Notes under the pieces: generated by a model
Seen by the model: only the letters and a program-made list of their open reading frames with translations
Told to the model about the DNA's origin: nothing
Databases searched by the model: none
From: JAXDLH01 sp034666705
GTDB lineage: Bacteria; Chloroflexota; UBA6077; SHYK01
DNA: 21,802 nt
Assembly (NCBI GenBank): GCA_034666705.1
Contig: JAXDLH010000438.1
Coordinates: forward strand, 1 to 21,802
Direction of reading: 5' to 3'
Translations under genes and position numbers: made by a program
Shown here: positions 1-7,591 of the stretch, one piece after another
Layout: each line of letters begins with the position of its first letter
Numbering within the stretch: the stretch's first letter is position 1

Positions 1-388
1 GGTCGTAGCTGCCATTGTTCTCGCGCCAGCAATCTGTCCACTCGTTGTCGCCGGGCAGGAAGACGAAAGGGTGAGCGGAGTTGCTGAAGCGTTGCAGCCG
101 GTCGGCAAACGTCGCGTCGTCGCACACGGTGCTGCCATTCTTGAAATCGCCGCCGAAGACGACGAAAGAGAGCGGTGCCGCGTCGAGGCCGGCCTGGAGC
201 GCTGGCCACTTGGCGATCCCATCGGGTCCATAAAGCTGGTCGCCAGTGAGACCGAAGTCGAACACGCCGTCAGCGGTGCCTCCCTGGGCGACCGGCGTGG
301 ATTGCAGCAACAGGGTAATCGCGAGTACTGCAATGCAGGGGACGATCAGCAGCGTAATACGAACGCTGTGACTCACGCGAGCAAACAT
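1..388 (-). CDS. Secreted metallophosphoesterase (calcineurin-like), C-terminus cut by window edge
   Basis: I translated this frame directly; it is open from an ATG at 388 to the window edge (129 complete codons). The start is preceded by a GAGGTG Shine-Dalgarno about 4 bases upstream. Residues about 9-35 form a hydrophobic signal peptide or anchor ending near VAQGG. The mature part reads FDFGLTGDQLYG, then FVVFGGDFKNGSTVC and FVFLPGDNEWTDCW. GGD and GDNEW are the metal-binding blocks of calcineurin-type phosphoesterases acting on phosphate esters outside the cytoplasm. The C-terminal His blocks lie outside the window. It follows a PhoD-type phosphatase and a phospholipase C-type enzyme on the same strand, which supports a role in scavenging organic phosphate. 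Family assignment is fairly safe; the substrate is unknown. A hairpin at 438-475 separates it from the upstream gene, so its expression may be partly independent. Confidence 0.75.
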   Translation of the reverse strand, partial: MFARVSHSVRITLLIVPCIAVLAITLLLQSTPVAQGGTADGVFDFGLTGDQLYGPDGIAKWPALQAGLDAAPLSFVVFGGDFKNGSTVCDDATFADRLQRFSNSAHPFVFLPGDNEWTDCWRENNGSYD

Positions 389-437
389 TCGCACCTCATG
401 TCTCCTCTCGTCTATTGGCCATCGCGAATGTGCCGGC

Positions 438-475
438 CGAGGGGCGCAGCGCTCACGCGAGCGCTGCGCCCCTCG
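438..475. repeat. Perfect 17-bp hairpin between phoD-like gene and metallophosphoesterase gene
   Basis: Arms 438-454 and 459-475 are perfect reverse complements (CGAGGGGCGCAGCGCTC) around a 4-base loop. It lies in the gap between two minus-strand phosphatase genes. No T-tract follows on either strand, so it is not a textbook intrinsic terminator. It could be an attenuator, a processing or stability hairpin, or a dispersed palindrome. Confidence 0.7.
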
Positions 476-496
476 AGCTTGCGTCCCAGGTAACGT

Positions 497-2317
497 TTAC
501 TGGGCGCGGAGCTGGAAGCTGAGCGTCTCCGTCGCCTGCCGGCTCTCGTAGGCCTGCTCCTCTACCGGGTCGAAGAGGAACGTCGGGTCGAGCACGGCCG
601 GGATGCTCATCACGCGCACGGTCAGCGAGGTGCGGTCGAAGCGCAACACCGCGTAGCTGAACGTCTTGAAGCTCACGAAGTCGGCGGGAATGATCTGACC
701 CGCCGGCATGCCAGCCGCACGCACGCTCGATGCGACCAGGCCGGGGAAGCTCGGCTCGAGGCCGATCGGGTCAAATCCATCTTGCTTCAGGCCGGTGTAC
801 TTGCCCTTGGAATCGGCGATGTCGCCGTTCCACGTGTCGACCACCCGGCGGTCGGCGTCGCGCTGGCTCAAGCCGTAGACGTCGACGTTGTGCGTCACGT
901 CGATGGGATCGACATCCGCGCCCAGCGGACCCGTGAGCATCTCGAAGGCGTTGCGCGCCGGCTTCAGCGGGCTCGTCGGATCGCCGGGTATCGAGTAGTA
1001 CTCCAGATTGTTGACCGTGGTATCGTGGTTGTCGGTGGTGAGAAACACCACGTTGTCGATCTTGTTGTCGTCGATGAACTTCAGCATGCGGTCGCGCTCG
1101 CAGCGATAATCAACCCACCACTTGCTGCTATCCCACGCCTTGCCATACTCCGCGATCGGCGACGAGATCACCACGACCTTCCACGCCACCTTGCGGGCCT
1201 GCGCGCTCTGCAGCTCCTTCTCAAACCAGGCGAGCTGCGGCGCGCCGAGCATCGTGCGCGCACAGTCGAAGGCCTGGGGTGAGGTTGGGTCGATCGCTGC
1301 GTCGCGATAACTCCGGTCGTCCAGCACGATCAGGTCGACGTTCGCGCCCCAGGGGGTCGCGCGATAGAGCTGCGTCGTGCCGTCCAGGCGGGCATCGCCA
1401 GTGCCGTTCACCGTGGCGTCTGCGACCGGCTGATACTCGCTGTAGGCCTGAATGCGGTTGCGGAAGCCCTCCGACTGATTGACGAAGGTTCCGCCAGCCG
1501 TCGCACCGCCGGTGATGTACGGCGGGGCTCCACGCACTCGCGAGTTGGCAGTCTCGTGGTTGTCGACGACCGAATACTGCCCGAACATTCGGTACAGATC
1601 GAGCATCGGCGTCATGCTGCTCGACGAGCCCGGCCGTGGCTCGCGGTTCTCCCGGTACTTCAGGCGGAAATCGTCGAGGCTCTCGGCGGCGATCGTTCCG
1701 TTCTTGCCCGTCTCCAGGTTGCGGGACTCGTAGAGCAGGTCGCCGAGGAAGATGAAGGTGTCGAGCGGCTCTTTCAGGAGGCTGTTGATGAGCGGGTACG
1801 GTTTCCACGACCAGTGCGCGTCGCCGCTGAAGGCGAGCGTGACGGTTGCATCCTGCGTGGGCGCATACGCCGAGCGGAAGGTGCCAACAGGGCTTGTGTC
1901 GCCGCCGGAGCGGAAGCGGTAGTAGTACAGCGTACCTGGCGTAAGGTTGGCCGCGGTAACCCGTGTGGTGAAGTCGCTCGCGGCCGTGGTGTGGGCCGGG
2001 GGCAGCGACGTCGCGCGCTCGAAACCAGGCGTCGTGGCAAGTTCGGCGGTCACGTCCGCCTCGCCGGGCGTTCGCGTCCACAGCACGGCGCTTGTGACGG
2101 TCATGTCGCCCGCCGCGACGCCGTAGGCGAACGGCGCCGTCGAAGGGGGCCAATTCGGCACGGGCGTCTCGGTTGGGGCCGATACGGGCGGCGCGGGTTG
2201 GCCGCTGGCGATCTGCGGGGCGATCGGCCCGAGGGTCGCCACGGCCAGAAGACCGGCGGCGGCGATGCCGACGAGACGCAGCCGATTGGTGGCGTCGCGC
2301 AACCCGCCGCTTACCAC
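497..2317 (-). CDS. phoD: PhoD-family alkaline phosphatase/phosphodiesterase, secreted
   Basis: 606 residues from a GTG start that overlaps the TAA of the upstream gene by 7 bp (2311-2317), indicating translational coupling. Residues about 13-40 are a signal peptide or anchor. Residues about 60-150 match the Ig/Fn-like PhoD N-terminal domain (FAYGVAAGD, LTPGTLYYYRFRS). The catalytic metallophosphatase domain follows, with FSGDAHW (D166), FIFLGDLLYES (D193), VVDNHE (H254) and a late TTDNHDT block. The family hydrolyses phosphomonoesters and diesters using Fe/Ca outside the cytoplasm. Classical PhoD is exported folded by Tat; here the N-terminus reads NRLRLVG and has no twin-arginine motif, so either Sec is used or the annotated start is not the whole story. 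It sits in a run of three phosphoesterases with a Pho-box-like site upstream. Family call is strong; substrate is not determined. Confidence 0.9.
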   Translation of the reverse strand: MVSGGLRDATNRLRLVGIAAAGLLAVATLGPIAPQIASGQPAPPVSAPTETPVPNWPPSTAPFAYGVAAGDMTVTSAVLWTRTPGEADVTAELATTPGFERATSLPPAHTTAASDFTTRVTAANLTPGTLYYYRFRSGGDTSPVGTFRSAYAPTQDATVTLAFSGDAHWSWKPYPLINSLLKEPLDTFIFLGDLLYESRNLETGKNGTIAAESLDDFRLKYRENREPRPGSSSSMTPMLDLYRMFGQYSVVDNHETANSRVRGAPPYITGGATAGGTFVNQSEGFRNRIQAYSEYQPVADATVNGTGDARLDGTTQLYRATPWGANVDLIVLDDRSYRDAAIDPTSPQAFDCARTMLGAPQLAWFEKELQSAQARKVAWKVVVISSPIAEYGKAWDSSKWWVDYRCERDRMLKFIDDNKIDNVVFLTTDNHDTTVNNLEYYSIPGDPTSPLKPARNAFEMLTGPLGADVDPIDVTHNVDVYGLSQRDADRRVVDTWNGDIADSKGKYTGLKQDGFDPIGLEPSFPGLVASSVRAAGMPAGQIIPADFVSFKTFSYAVLRFDRTSLTVRVMSIPAVLDPTFLFDPVEEQAYESRQATETLSFQLRAQ

Positions 2318-3690
2318 GATCGCACCGGCAGCAGCGCGTTGCTGAAGTCATTCGCCTGGGAGTCGTGGGTGCCGAGCGGCGCCAGGCTCCAACGATGCTC
2401 GATGGTGGCGAGGATCGACTCGGTCACATATTGCGTGTGATCCACGTAGCCATGCTTTGTGAACGGCGCGATGAGGAGCGTCGGCACCCGTGAGCCGGGT
2501 CCCCACTTGTCGACGACCGGCGGTGCCACGTGGTCCCAACTGCCGCCGTTCTCGTCGTAGGTCACCACGATCAGGGTGTCATCCCAGTAGGGCGTGGCCT
2601 GCACTGCGCTCACGATGTCGGCGACGTGCTGCTGGCCCTGCGCAAGGCTGGCATAGCCAGGATGCTCGTTGTCGGCGCCGATCGGTTTGATGAACGACAC
2701 GGCGGGCAGATTGCCGCCGTTCAGGTCGCTGAAGAAGTCAGTCTCGTCCTTCAGGTGGGCTGCGCGGCCCGGCGTGCCGTCCGCGTAGTTCTGGAAGAAG
2801 GCGAATACCTGATGGTGGAACTGGAACAACGGGTCTGGCTTGCCAGCTACCGCATCATTCCAGCCGCCGGAGTACCACTTCCACGACACATCCTTGTCGT
2901 TGAGGCGGTCGCCGATCGTCGGCTGCGTCTGCTCTGGCACGAGCAAGCTGGTATCGGTCACGTTCGCCGGGTGCGGCGTGTTGACGGTGAACGACGTGTT
3001 GATGCCAAAGCCATCTGGCGAGGCCTGGCCGTCCTTGATCAGGGCGCCGTCCGGGCCGAGCTGCGCCCGAATCGCGTCCGGCGCATTCGGCCATTGCGGC
3101 GGGCAGGCGCACGCGAGGAAGAAGTGATTCAGGAAGGAGCCGCCAAATGCGCCGTGAAAGAAGTTGTCCGCGAGGACATAGTCCTGGGCGAGCTTCCCCT
3201 CTGGCATGTTGGTGCCATCGTAGTACCCCATGACGAGGCCGGCGGAGTCGGTCCAGGCGATCCACTTATCCATGCGGCCGCCATCGATCTGGAGTTGCTC
3301 CTGATAGTAGCGGTGGACGAGATCGCCAGTCTTGTCTTCCGGTGCAACGTAGTCGCCGAGGTCAAATGGCTGAGGTGCGAGGTTGTTTGGGAAGCGCGGA
3401 TCGGGGCCTGGCGGCTGCAACGTCGAATTGAATGGTTGGGGCAGCACCGCGTACGGGTTGCCATCCTTGTCCATTTGGGGGAACGCATTCGTAGCATTCC
3501 GCAGACCGTCAGCCCCCGGGAACCAGCCGTAGAGCGCGTCGAAGCCGCGATTCTCCTGGTAGACCACGACGATGTGGTTGAAGCGGCTGAGCGGGCTACC
3601 GTCCTGGGCAGTGGCCAGATGCACATTGGCTGGAGAAAACGCAAGAGCCAGCAAGAAGGCGATGACGAGCGGGTATCGATATCGCAACAC
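2311..3690 (-). CDS. Secreted phospholipase C/acid phosphatase-type phosphoesterase (PF04185 family)
   Basis: 459 residues from a GTG start with an AAGGGGGG Shine-Dalgarno upstream. Residues 1-28 are a clean Sec signal peptide ending LATAQD. The family signatures are present: FNHIVVVYQENRGFDALYG at 38-54, with the metal-binding E46/N47 pair, then LADNFFHGAFGGSFLNHFF, and YDENGGSWDHVAPP near residues 375-390. These match the phosphoesterase family that includes bacterial phospholipase C and AcpA-like acid phosphatases, which hydrolyse phospholipids or phosphomonoesters outside the cell. Length is typical. It is the first gene of the minus-strand phosphatase run and overlaps phoD by 7 bp. A Pho-box-like direct repeat lies about 100 bp upstream. 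Phospholipase and acid phosphatase specificity cannot be told apart from sequence alone. Confidence 0.88.
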   Translation of the reverse strand: MLRYRYPLVIAFLLALAFSPANVHLATAQDGSPLSRFNHIVVVYQENRGFDALYGWFPGADGLRNATNAFPQMDKDGNPYAVLPQPFNSTLQPPGPDPRFPNNLAPQPFDLGDYVAPEDKTGDLVHRYYQEQLQIDGGRMDKWIAWTDSAGLVMGYYDGTNMPEGKLAQDYVLADNFFHGAFGGSFLNHFFLACACPPQWPNAPDAIRAQLGPDGALIKDGQASPDGFGINTSFTVNTPHPANVTDTSLLVPEQTQPTIGDRLNDKDVSWKWYSGGWNDAVAGKPDPLFQFHHQVFAFFQNYADGTPGRAAHLKDETDFFSDLNGGNLPAVSFIKPIGADNEHPGYASLAQGQQHVADIVSAVQATPYWDDTLIVVTYDENGGSWDHVAPPVVDKWGPGSRVPTLLIAPFTKHGYVDHTQYVTESILATIEHRWSLAPLGTHDSQANDFSNALLPVRSW

Positions 3691-3790
3691 GCCGGAGTCC
3701 CCCCTTGAGCGATTGCTCGGCGCGCTGGCCGAGTCCGCACAATGGTCCCAATGGTGGTTGACTCCGGCATTAATGGAGCTTCAATACGAC

Positions 3791-3808
3791 ATGAAAGTTA
3801 CGTGACGG
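3791..3808 (-). promoter_or_regulatory. Putative Pho box upstream of the phosphatase operon
   Basis: On the minus strand the site reads CCGTCACGTAACTTTCAT. That is two 7-mers spaced by 4 bases, CCGTCAC and CTTTCAT, against the PhoB half-site CTGTCAT (5/7 and 6/7 matches). It lies in an AT-richer stretch 100 bp upstream of the phospholipase C-type gene, pointing toward it. An ATTAAT hexamer lies about 16 bases further downstream. The match and the phosphatase context are suggestive, but a single site in an unknown phylum could be chance. Confidence 0.35.
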
Positions 3809-3912
3809 CTCGCATTTTCGGTTAATTCCCGATTACGTGGCTAAATATCGCATTAACTCGGCTTTAAGCTGAACGACTTGCTACATTGGCGCTGCGTGCT
3901 TCCGGCCATGCC

Positions 3913-3918
3913 TATACT
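3913..3918 (+). promoter_or_regulatory. Candidate -10 element for the small LPERDALSLL protein
   Basis: TATACT (5/6 to TATAAT) lies 28 bases before the GTG start at 3946, preceded by TGCC, close to an extended -10. No convincing -35 was found at the expected distance. Confidence 0.35.
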
Positions 3919-3945
3919 GGGAAAAGGCGACCATGGAGGTTTGGT

Positions 3946-4293
3946 GTGGAAGCGAATGAGGACAAGCGACAGGCGCAGACTGAACTCACGGCGGAGGAGA
4001 TCGAGGCAGGGGAGGCGCTGCTGCTTCCCGAACGGGACGCGCTGAGTCTTCTGGACCCAAGTCAGCTCACGGGCCACCTCATTGGCGGCGGGCCCGCATT
4101 GCCCAGCCCGACCGACCCGCTCGGCGGGCAGCCCGCGGCTGCCGGCCCAGCGCCAGCTCCTGCCCCTCCAGATGGATTGAATCTCGCCGGCCAGTCGACG
4201 ACGCAGAGCTCGACGCTTGCCAATCATCTGCTACCAGCGCCCGACCCCTCGGCTCCCTACGATCCATCCTCGAGCAGCAGCTCGAGCACATAG
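3946..4293 (+). CDS. Small Pro/Ala/Ser-rich protein with LPERDALSLL motif, function unknown
   Basis: I chose the GTG at 3946 because a GGAGG lies at 3935-3939 with ideal 6-base spacing; the frame also opens further upstream at 3886 but has no ribosome site there. The product is 115 residues. Residues 1-45 are charged and helical-looking (ELTAEEIEAGEALLLPERDALSLLDPSQL). Residues 48-77 are Gly/Pro/Ala-rich, and the end is a run of eight Ser and Thr after DP. There is no signal peptide or membrane segment. The LPxREALxLL-type block resembles short uncharacterised proteins of Actinobacteria and Chloroflexota as I recall them; this is memory, not a search. The Ser run at the C-terminus overlaps a CTCGAG inverted repeat in the DNA (4269-4286). 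Next on the same strand is an exported polysaccharide deacetylase, 62 bp away. Function is not known. Confidence 0.65.
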   Translation: MEANEDKRQAQTELTAEEIEAGEALLLPERDALSLLDPSQLTGHLIGGGPALPSPTDPLGGQPAAAGPAPAPAPPDGLNLAGQSTTQSSTLANHLLPAPDPSAPYDPSSSSSSST

Positions 4294-4355
4294 CTCCCGC
4301 ATCTTCGAGTAGCATCAGGCGGTGATCGATTCTCGCAGCGCCGCTGAGGTACCGA

Positions 4356-5078
4356 ATGGATGAGGCGCCGCCGCCGCGAATAACGCGCCGCCGGCTCCTC
4401 CGTATGGCCGGCGTGGCGGCGGTCGCCGCGCCCGTGGTGTCGCTCCTCAGCCTGCACACCGCGTATGCCGAGCAGGCGGTGGACTGCCCGATCTACCTCT
4501 TTCATGCCACCAGTGCGGCGGCGGTCGAAAACGTGCTGTTCACCAACCGACGGCAGGGGCGACTCCCCGTCACCGTTGCCGACCTCACGGCGATAATGCT
4601 GGGCGAGCAGGACGTGCCCGCTGCGCCGCTGTTCTGCATGTCATTCGACGACGGCTACCTCGTGCAGTACCAGCAAGCGGTGCCGGTCCTCGACCGCTAT
4701 CAGGCGCCGGCGACGTTCTTCGTCATGGGCACTGGCTGGCAGGGCGATGGCGTCCACACGTACATGAATGCGGATCAGATCCAGAACCTCGCCCAGCGGG
4801 GCTTCGAGATCGGCTCCCACACCGTGAACCATGCCAACCTCGTCGCCCTGCGGGCGCGCAATCGCGGTGCCTACCTCGGCGAGATCTTCTCCTCCAAGTC
4901 CCAGCTCGAGGACTTGATCCAGAGCGACGTCACCTCATTCTGCTACCCGAATGGCGCGTACGATGCAGGGGTGATCGCCGACGTAAGCACTGCCTACCGC
5001 GCTGCCGCGACTGAGATTACCGGCCGTGCGCAAAGCTCGTCCGCTCGCTACCTGCTGCGCCGCACCCACATGAGCTGA
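4356..5078 (+). CDS. Tat-exported polysaccharide deacetylase (NodB-like, CE4)
   Basis: 240 residues from ATG with a GAGGT Shine-Dalgarno. The N-terminus ITRRRLLRMAG followed by a hydrophobic stretch to about residue 38 (HTAYAEQ) is a twin-arginine signal. NodB motifs follow in order: MSFDDGY (D98 and D99, metal and general base), EIGSHTVNHANL (H155 and H159, metal ligands) and FCYPNGAYD at 195-203. CE4 enzymes remove acetyl groups from GlcNAc in peptidoglycan or exopolysaccharide. It ends soon after motif 3, so it is a short member of the family with no extra binding domain, and the last catalytic His block is not obvious (the protein ends RRTHMS). It lies 62 bp after the LPERDALSLL protein, probably in the same transcript, and faces the DUF3352 gene only 22 bp away. 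Confidence 0.85.
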   Translation: MDEAPPPRITRRRLLRMAGVAAVAAPVVSLLSLHTAYAEQAVDCPIYLFHATSAAAVENVLFTNRRQGRLPVTVADLTAIMLGEQDVPAAPLFCMSFDDGYLVQYQQAVPVLDRYQAPATFFVMGTGWQGDGVHTYMNADQIQNLAQRGFEIGSHTVNHANLVALRARNRGAYLGEIFSSKSQLEDLIQSDVTSFCYPNGAYDAGVIADVSTAYRAAATEITGRAQSSSARYLLRRTHMS

Positions 5079-5100
5079 GCGTCCATACCCGGCCGGTGCG

Positions 5101-6819
5101 CTAGGGCACCTGGATCTGGACCAGGAAGGTCGAGCGGCTTCGGTCTGGGGTCGACGCGCTTCCCGCCCCGAGTCGCTTGATCGGCGCAAGGAAGAAGCGC
5201 GTGTCTTCAATATCCGCGTCAGAGATCTCGGCCGCGCTCACGATCATGTCGGTCAGCCGCGACACGTCGACGAACATCAGCGACTGCAGTCCGGCAGGCA
5301 TGGCTGCGCGGGTCGAGGTAAAGCCCGGATCGCCGGCCAGACCACTGTCGCCGCCCTGGGTCCGCCCGACGATGCCGGCAACCACGTCCGCGTCGTCCGC
5401 GACGATAACCCAGCCGTTGACGAGCCCAAGGTAGACCGAGAGACCATCGCTCTCGGAGCGCATGCGATTAAAGGGAACGCCGCCGATATCCTGCGTGTCC
5501 AGGATGATGTCCGGGCCGCCCAGCAGATCGAGCGCATCGACGATCTTGTCGACCTTTGCCTGGGCCAGCGCCGGGTCGCGTGCCTGGATCAACAGGCCGG
5601 TCCCAATCCCCACTGGCGCCTCACTGCCTGGCGAGAAGAACAGGGCCGTCTCGCCCGTCATCCAGCCGAACACATCGTCGTCCACGTTCAGCGCGGTGAT
5701 CGTCTCGATGCTGACGAGCTGATTCTGGAGCGCACTGGCGGCGTCGGGGCTGCCCTGCAGCGCCTCGCGCACGGCGGCCCATTCGAGCGCCAGGTTCTGC
5801 ACTCCGAGCAGCGCCGCGGTGTCGCGTGGCGCCAAACGCGCCGCTTGCAATGGATTTGGCGGCTGGCTCGCGAGGGCGCGCAAGGTCGGCGTGAGCTGAG
5901 ATGGATCCATGGCGGAGGTCGTATCGAGGCGCAGCCCCTCATCGCCGAAGCGCAACGTGGCCGCAATCCAGGTCGTGGCGTTCGCCCCAAGGCTAGTCGT
6001 CGGGTTAGGAATGGCGTATATCTGGCTTGGTGAGTCGAGGTACAGGAGCGCGAGGGGTGACTGGGCGGAGCTCCGGGCCGCCTCCTGAAAGCTGGCGCTG
6101 CCGAGCAGACTGTCGGCAGGGTCGCGGTCAATCGCCTCGTAGAGCCGATCCTGGCTCGGCGAGAGCAGCAGGTAACCGCGGGCCATCGCCACCCAGGCGG
6201 TGCCGTCGGAGCCGCTGAAGCCGAGCACCTCGGCGCCGTTGTGCAGCGTCACGCTGACGCTGCTGTCACCGCCGGACTGCGTGGCCACGTCACGCAACTG
6301 CGCGAGGAAGCGCACCAGGGCGATGCGATCGCGCACCGCCACGCCCACCAGGATCGGGGCATCCGTGGCGGCTTGCATCATCCGCCGCCGCGAGGACATG
6401 GTGGACGGCCCCTGGCCCACGAGCGCCTGCAGGTCCTCCGGTCGAGGAACGGCGAAGAAGGCCTCGCCGCCGGCCCAGGAGGTGAATCCATCGCGCAGCT
6501 CATCCGGCGACATACCAGAAGGCGCATCCGTCATGAAGGACGCGAGGGCCGAGGCGACCTGCGGGTCCTGCATGTAGTAGTCGGCGAGTTTCTGGATGTT
6601 GCGCATTTGCGCCGCGTCCGGCGCCAGGTTAATCGCCAGATAGACGCCGACCGGGGCTGGAAGGAACTGCGCGCTGCCACCGAAGACGACGCTTTTCTGA
6701 GCCGAGACGACGCTCGCGGCTGGCAATGCGCTCAAAAGCAAGAGTGCAGCGAAGATGAGCTTCAGGGCGCGCATCTGGCGAGCCCTCAGTGGCGAAAGGT
6801 GGGTAAGGGCGCGCAGCAT
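5101..6819 (-). CDS. DUF3352-family secreted protein
   Basis: 572 residues from ATG 6819 with GGGAG 6 bases upstream. A second ATG at 6774 (residue 16) would begin directly before the hydrophobic signal LKLIFAALLLLSALPAASVVSAQ and is a reasonable alternative start. After the signal the protein reads FLPAPVGVYLAINLAPDAAQM, the typical opening of DUF3352 proteins, in which a secreted alpha/beta repeat region begins with a line describing the protein as a test of score-like residues. Internal repeats such as DRIALVRFLAQLRD and DPALAQAKVDKIVDALD suggest two similar halves. No catalytic motif is visible. The family is found mainly in Cyanobacteria and Chloroflexota and has no known function. It is convergent with the deacetylase and divergent from the small membrane protein downstream of it. 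Confidence 0.75.
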   Translation of the reverse strand: MLRALTHLSPLRARQMRALKLIFAALLLLSALPAASVVSAQKSVVFGGSAQFLPAPVGVYLAINLAPDAAQMRNIQKLADYYMQDPQVASALASFMTDAPSGMSPDELRDGFTSWAGGEAFFAVPRPEDLQALVGQGPSTMSSRRRMMQAATDAPILVGVAVRDRIALVRFLAQLRDVATQSGGDSSVSVTLHNGAEVLGFSGSDGTAWVAMARGYLLLSPSQDRLYEAIDRDPADSLLGSASFQEAARSSAQSPLALLYLDSPSQIYAIPNPTTSLGANATTWIAATLRFGDEGLRLDTTSAMDPSQLTPTLRALASQPPNPLQAARLAPRDTAALLGVQNLALEWAAVREALQGSPDAASALQNQLVSIETITALNVDDDVFGWMTGETALFFSPGSEAPVGIGTGLLIQARDPALAQAKVDKIVDALDLLGGPDIILDTQDIGGVPFNRMRSESDGLSVYLGLVNGWVIVADDADVVAGIVGRTQGGDSGLAGDPGFTSTRAAMPAGLQSLMFVDVSRLTDMIVSAAEISDADIEDTRFFLAPIKRLGAGSASTPDRSRSTFLVQIQVP

Positions 6820-6904
6820 GGCGTCTCCCGAGTGCGGAATTGGCGGGTCAGGGGCACGTACGGGATCGTGGAGCTACTCCGAGTGAGAAGAACTGATCGC
6901 CGTC

Positions 6905-6934
6905 AGCGTACCGTTCGTGAGCGCCGTCTGTCAA
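6905..6934 (-). promoter_or_regulatory. Candidate sigma70-type promoter for the DUF3352 gene
   Basis: On the minus strand a perfect TTGACA (6934-6929) is followed after 18 bases by TACGCT (6910-6905), which keeps the three most conserved -10 positions (TAnnnT). Transcription would start about 80 bases before the ATG at 6819. Confidence 0.4.
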
Positions 6935-6968
6935 AGCATCCCCGCGAAAAACGACGGAAACGTGCCCA

Positions 6969-6997
6969 TTGTGGAGTATCGGCCCGGTCTGGATAAT
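6969..6997 (+). promoter_or_regulatory. Candidate sigma70-type promoter for the small membrane protein at 7049
   Basis: TTGTGG (6969-6974), 17-base spacer, GATAAT (6992-6997). The -10 matches 5/6 and the spacing is optimal; the -35 keeps only TTG. The start codon is about 50 bases downstream. Confidence 0.45.
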
Positions 6998-7048
6998 TAC
7001 GTACTTCGTTCTTCACCATTTTCACGACCGAGAGGACCGAGAACCAGA

Positions 7049-7438
7049 ATGGCCGAGCAGCCCGAGCTGCCAGATCGCATCCGACGCGACCTCGAGGAGG
7101 CCCTCCGCGAGGGCGGAATCGAGAAGTTGCCGAACCGTCCTGGGCGCCGCCGGCGGCCATCCTTCCGCCTGGGGTTCCCTGACTTGCGCCCGTCTGGGCC
7201 CAGCCAGCTCGTGCTGATCGGCGTAGGATTGTGCCTGATCGGCTACCTGTTTCATCCGCCGTATTCCCCGCAGTTCATTCTTGTCGGCGTGCTCTGCGTC
7301 GTCGTGGCGGTCGTATCGCATCTGATTCAGCCGCAGGGGTATCAACAAAAGTATTGGCGTGGCCGCTGGCTCGACGTGCCCCAGGGTACCTGGCCCGAGC
7401 GCCTCTACCGCATCATCTACCGCGGCCCGCGGCGATAG
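7049..7438 (+). CDS. Small two-helix membrane protein with YWRGR motif, unknown function
   Basis: The frame opens at 6917, but the ATG at 7049 is preferred: it follows the candidate promoter at 6969-6997 and an AGAGGA at 7031-7036, and it yields the expected acidic start MAEQPELPDRIRRDLEEAL. The product is 129 residues. A charged amphipathic N-terminus (1-30) and a basic linker RPGRRRRP (31-37) precede two membrane segments at about 53-68 and 76-93. The tail carries QKYWRGRWLDV and a basic, aromatic end (RLYRIIYRGPRR). Both ends are probably cytoplasmic. Small proteins with this architecture and a YWRGR tail occur in Chloroflexota as I recall; no function is established. It stands alone between a divergent DUF3352 gene and the copper locus. 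Confidence 0.7.
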   Translation: MAEQPELPDRIRRDLEEALREGGIEKLPNRPGRRRRPSFRLGFPDLRPSGPSQLVLIGVGLCLIGYLFHPPYSPQFILVGVLCVVVAVVSHLIQPQGYQQKYWRGRWLDVPQGTWPERLYRIIYRGPRR

Positions 7439-7591
7439 GGTAGCCAGGACTATCTCCTCTTCTTCAAGCGCCCACTAACGGAGTCGCCCGCGTTGCACGG
7501 CGAGAGTCCCGGCCGTACCCCACGGCTCGAGCGAAAACCGCGCCCGGACCATAGTGGCTGGCGAGGTCGTCAGGTTACGCGAGCGCGGGCT

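Noticed and set aside
71..493. 140-residue plus-strand frame at the window start
   Set aside because: It is antisense to the metallophosphoesterase frame, which has a signal peptide, a ribosome site and family motifs; the plus frame has none.
3758..3786. TTGACT with TCAATA at 17 bases on the plus strand
   Set aside because: The -10 is poor and the nearest plus gene starts 160 bases later with a better -10 at 3913-3918.
6012..6024. GGCGTATATCTGG inside the DUF3352 gene, similar to the 13-bp repeat at 8117-8143
   Set aside because: Only one copy, inside a coding region, on codons that fit the protein; taken as coincidence.
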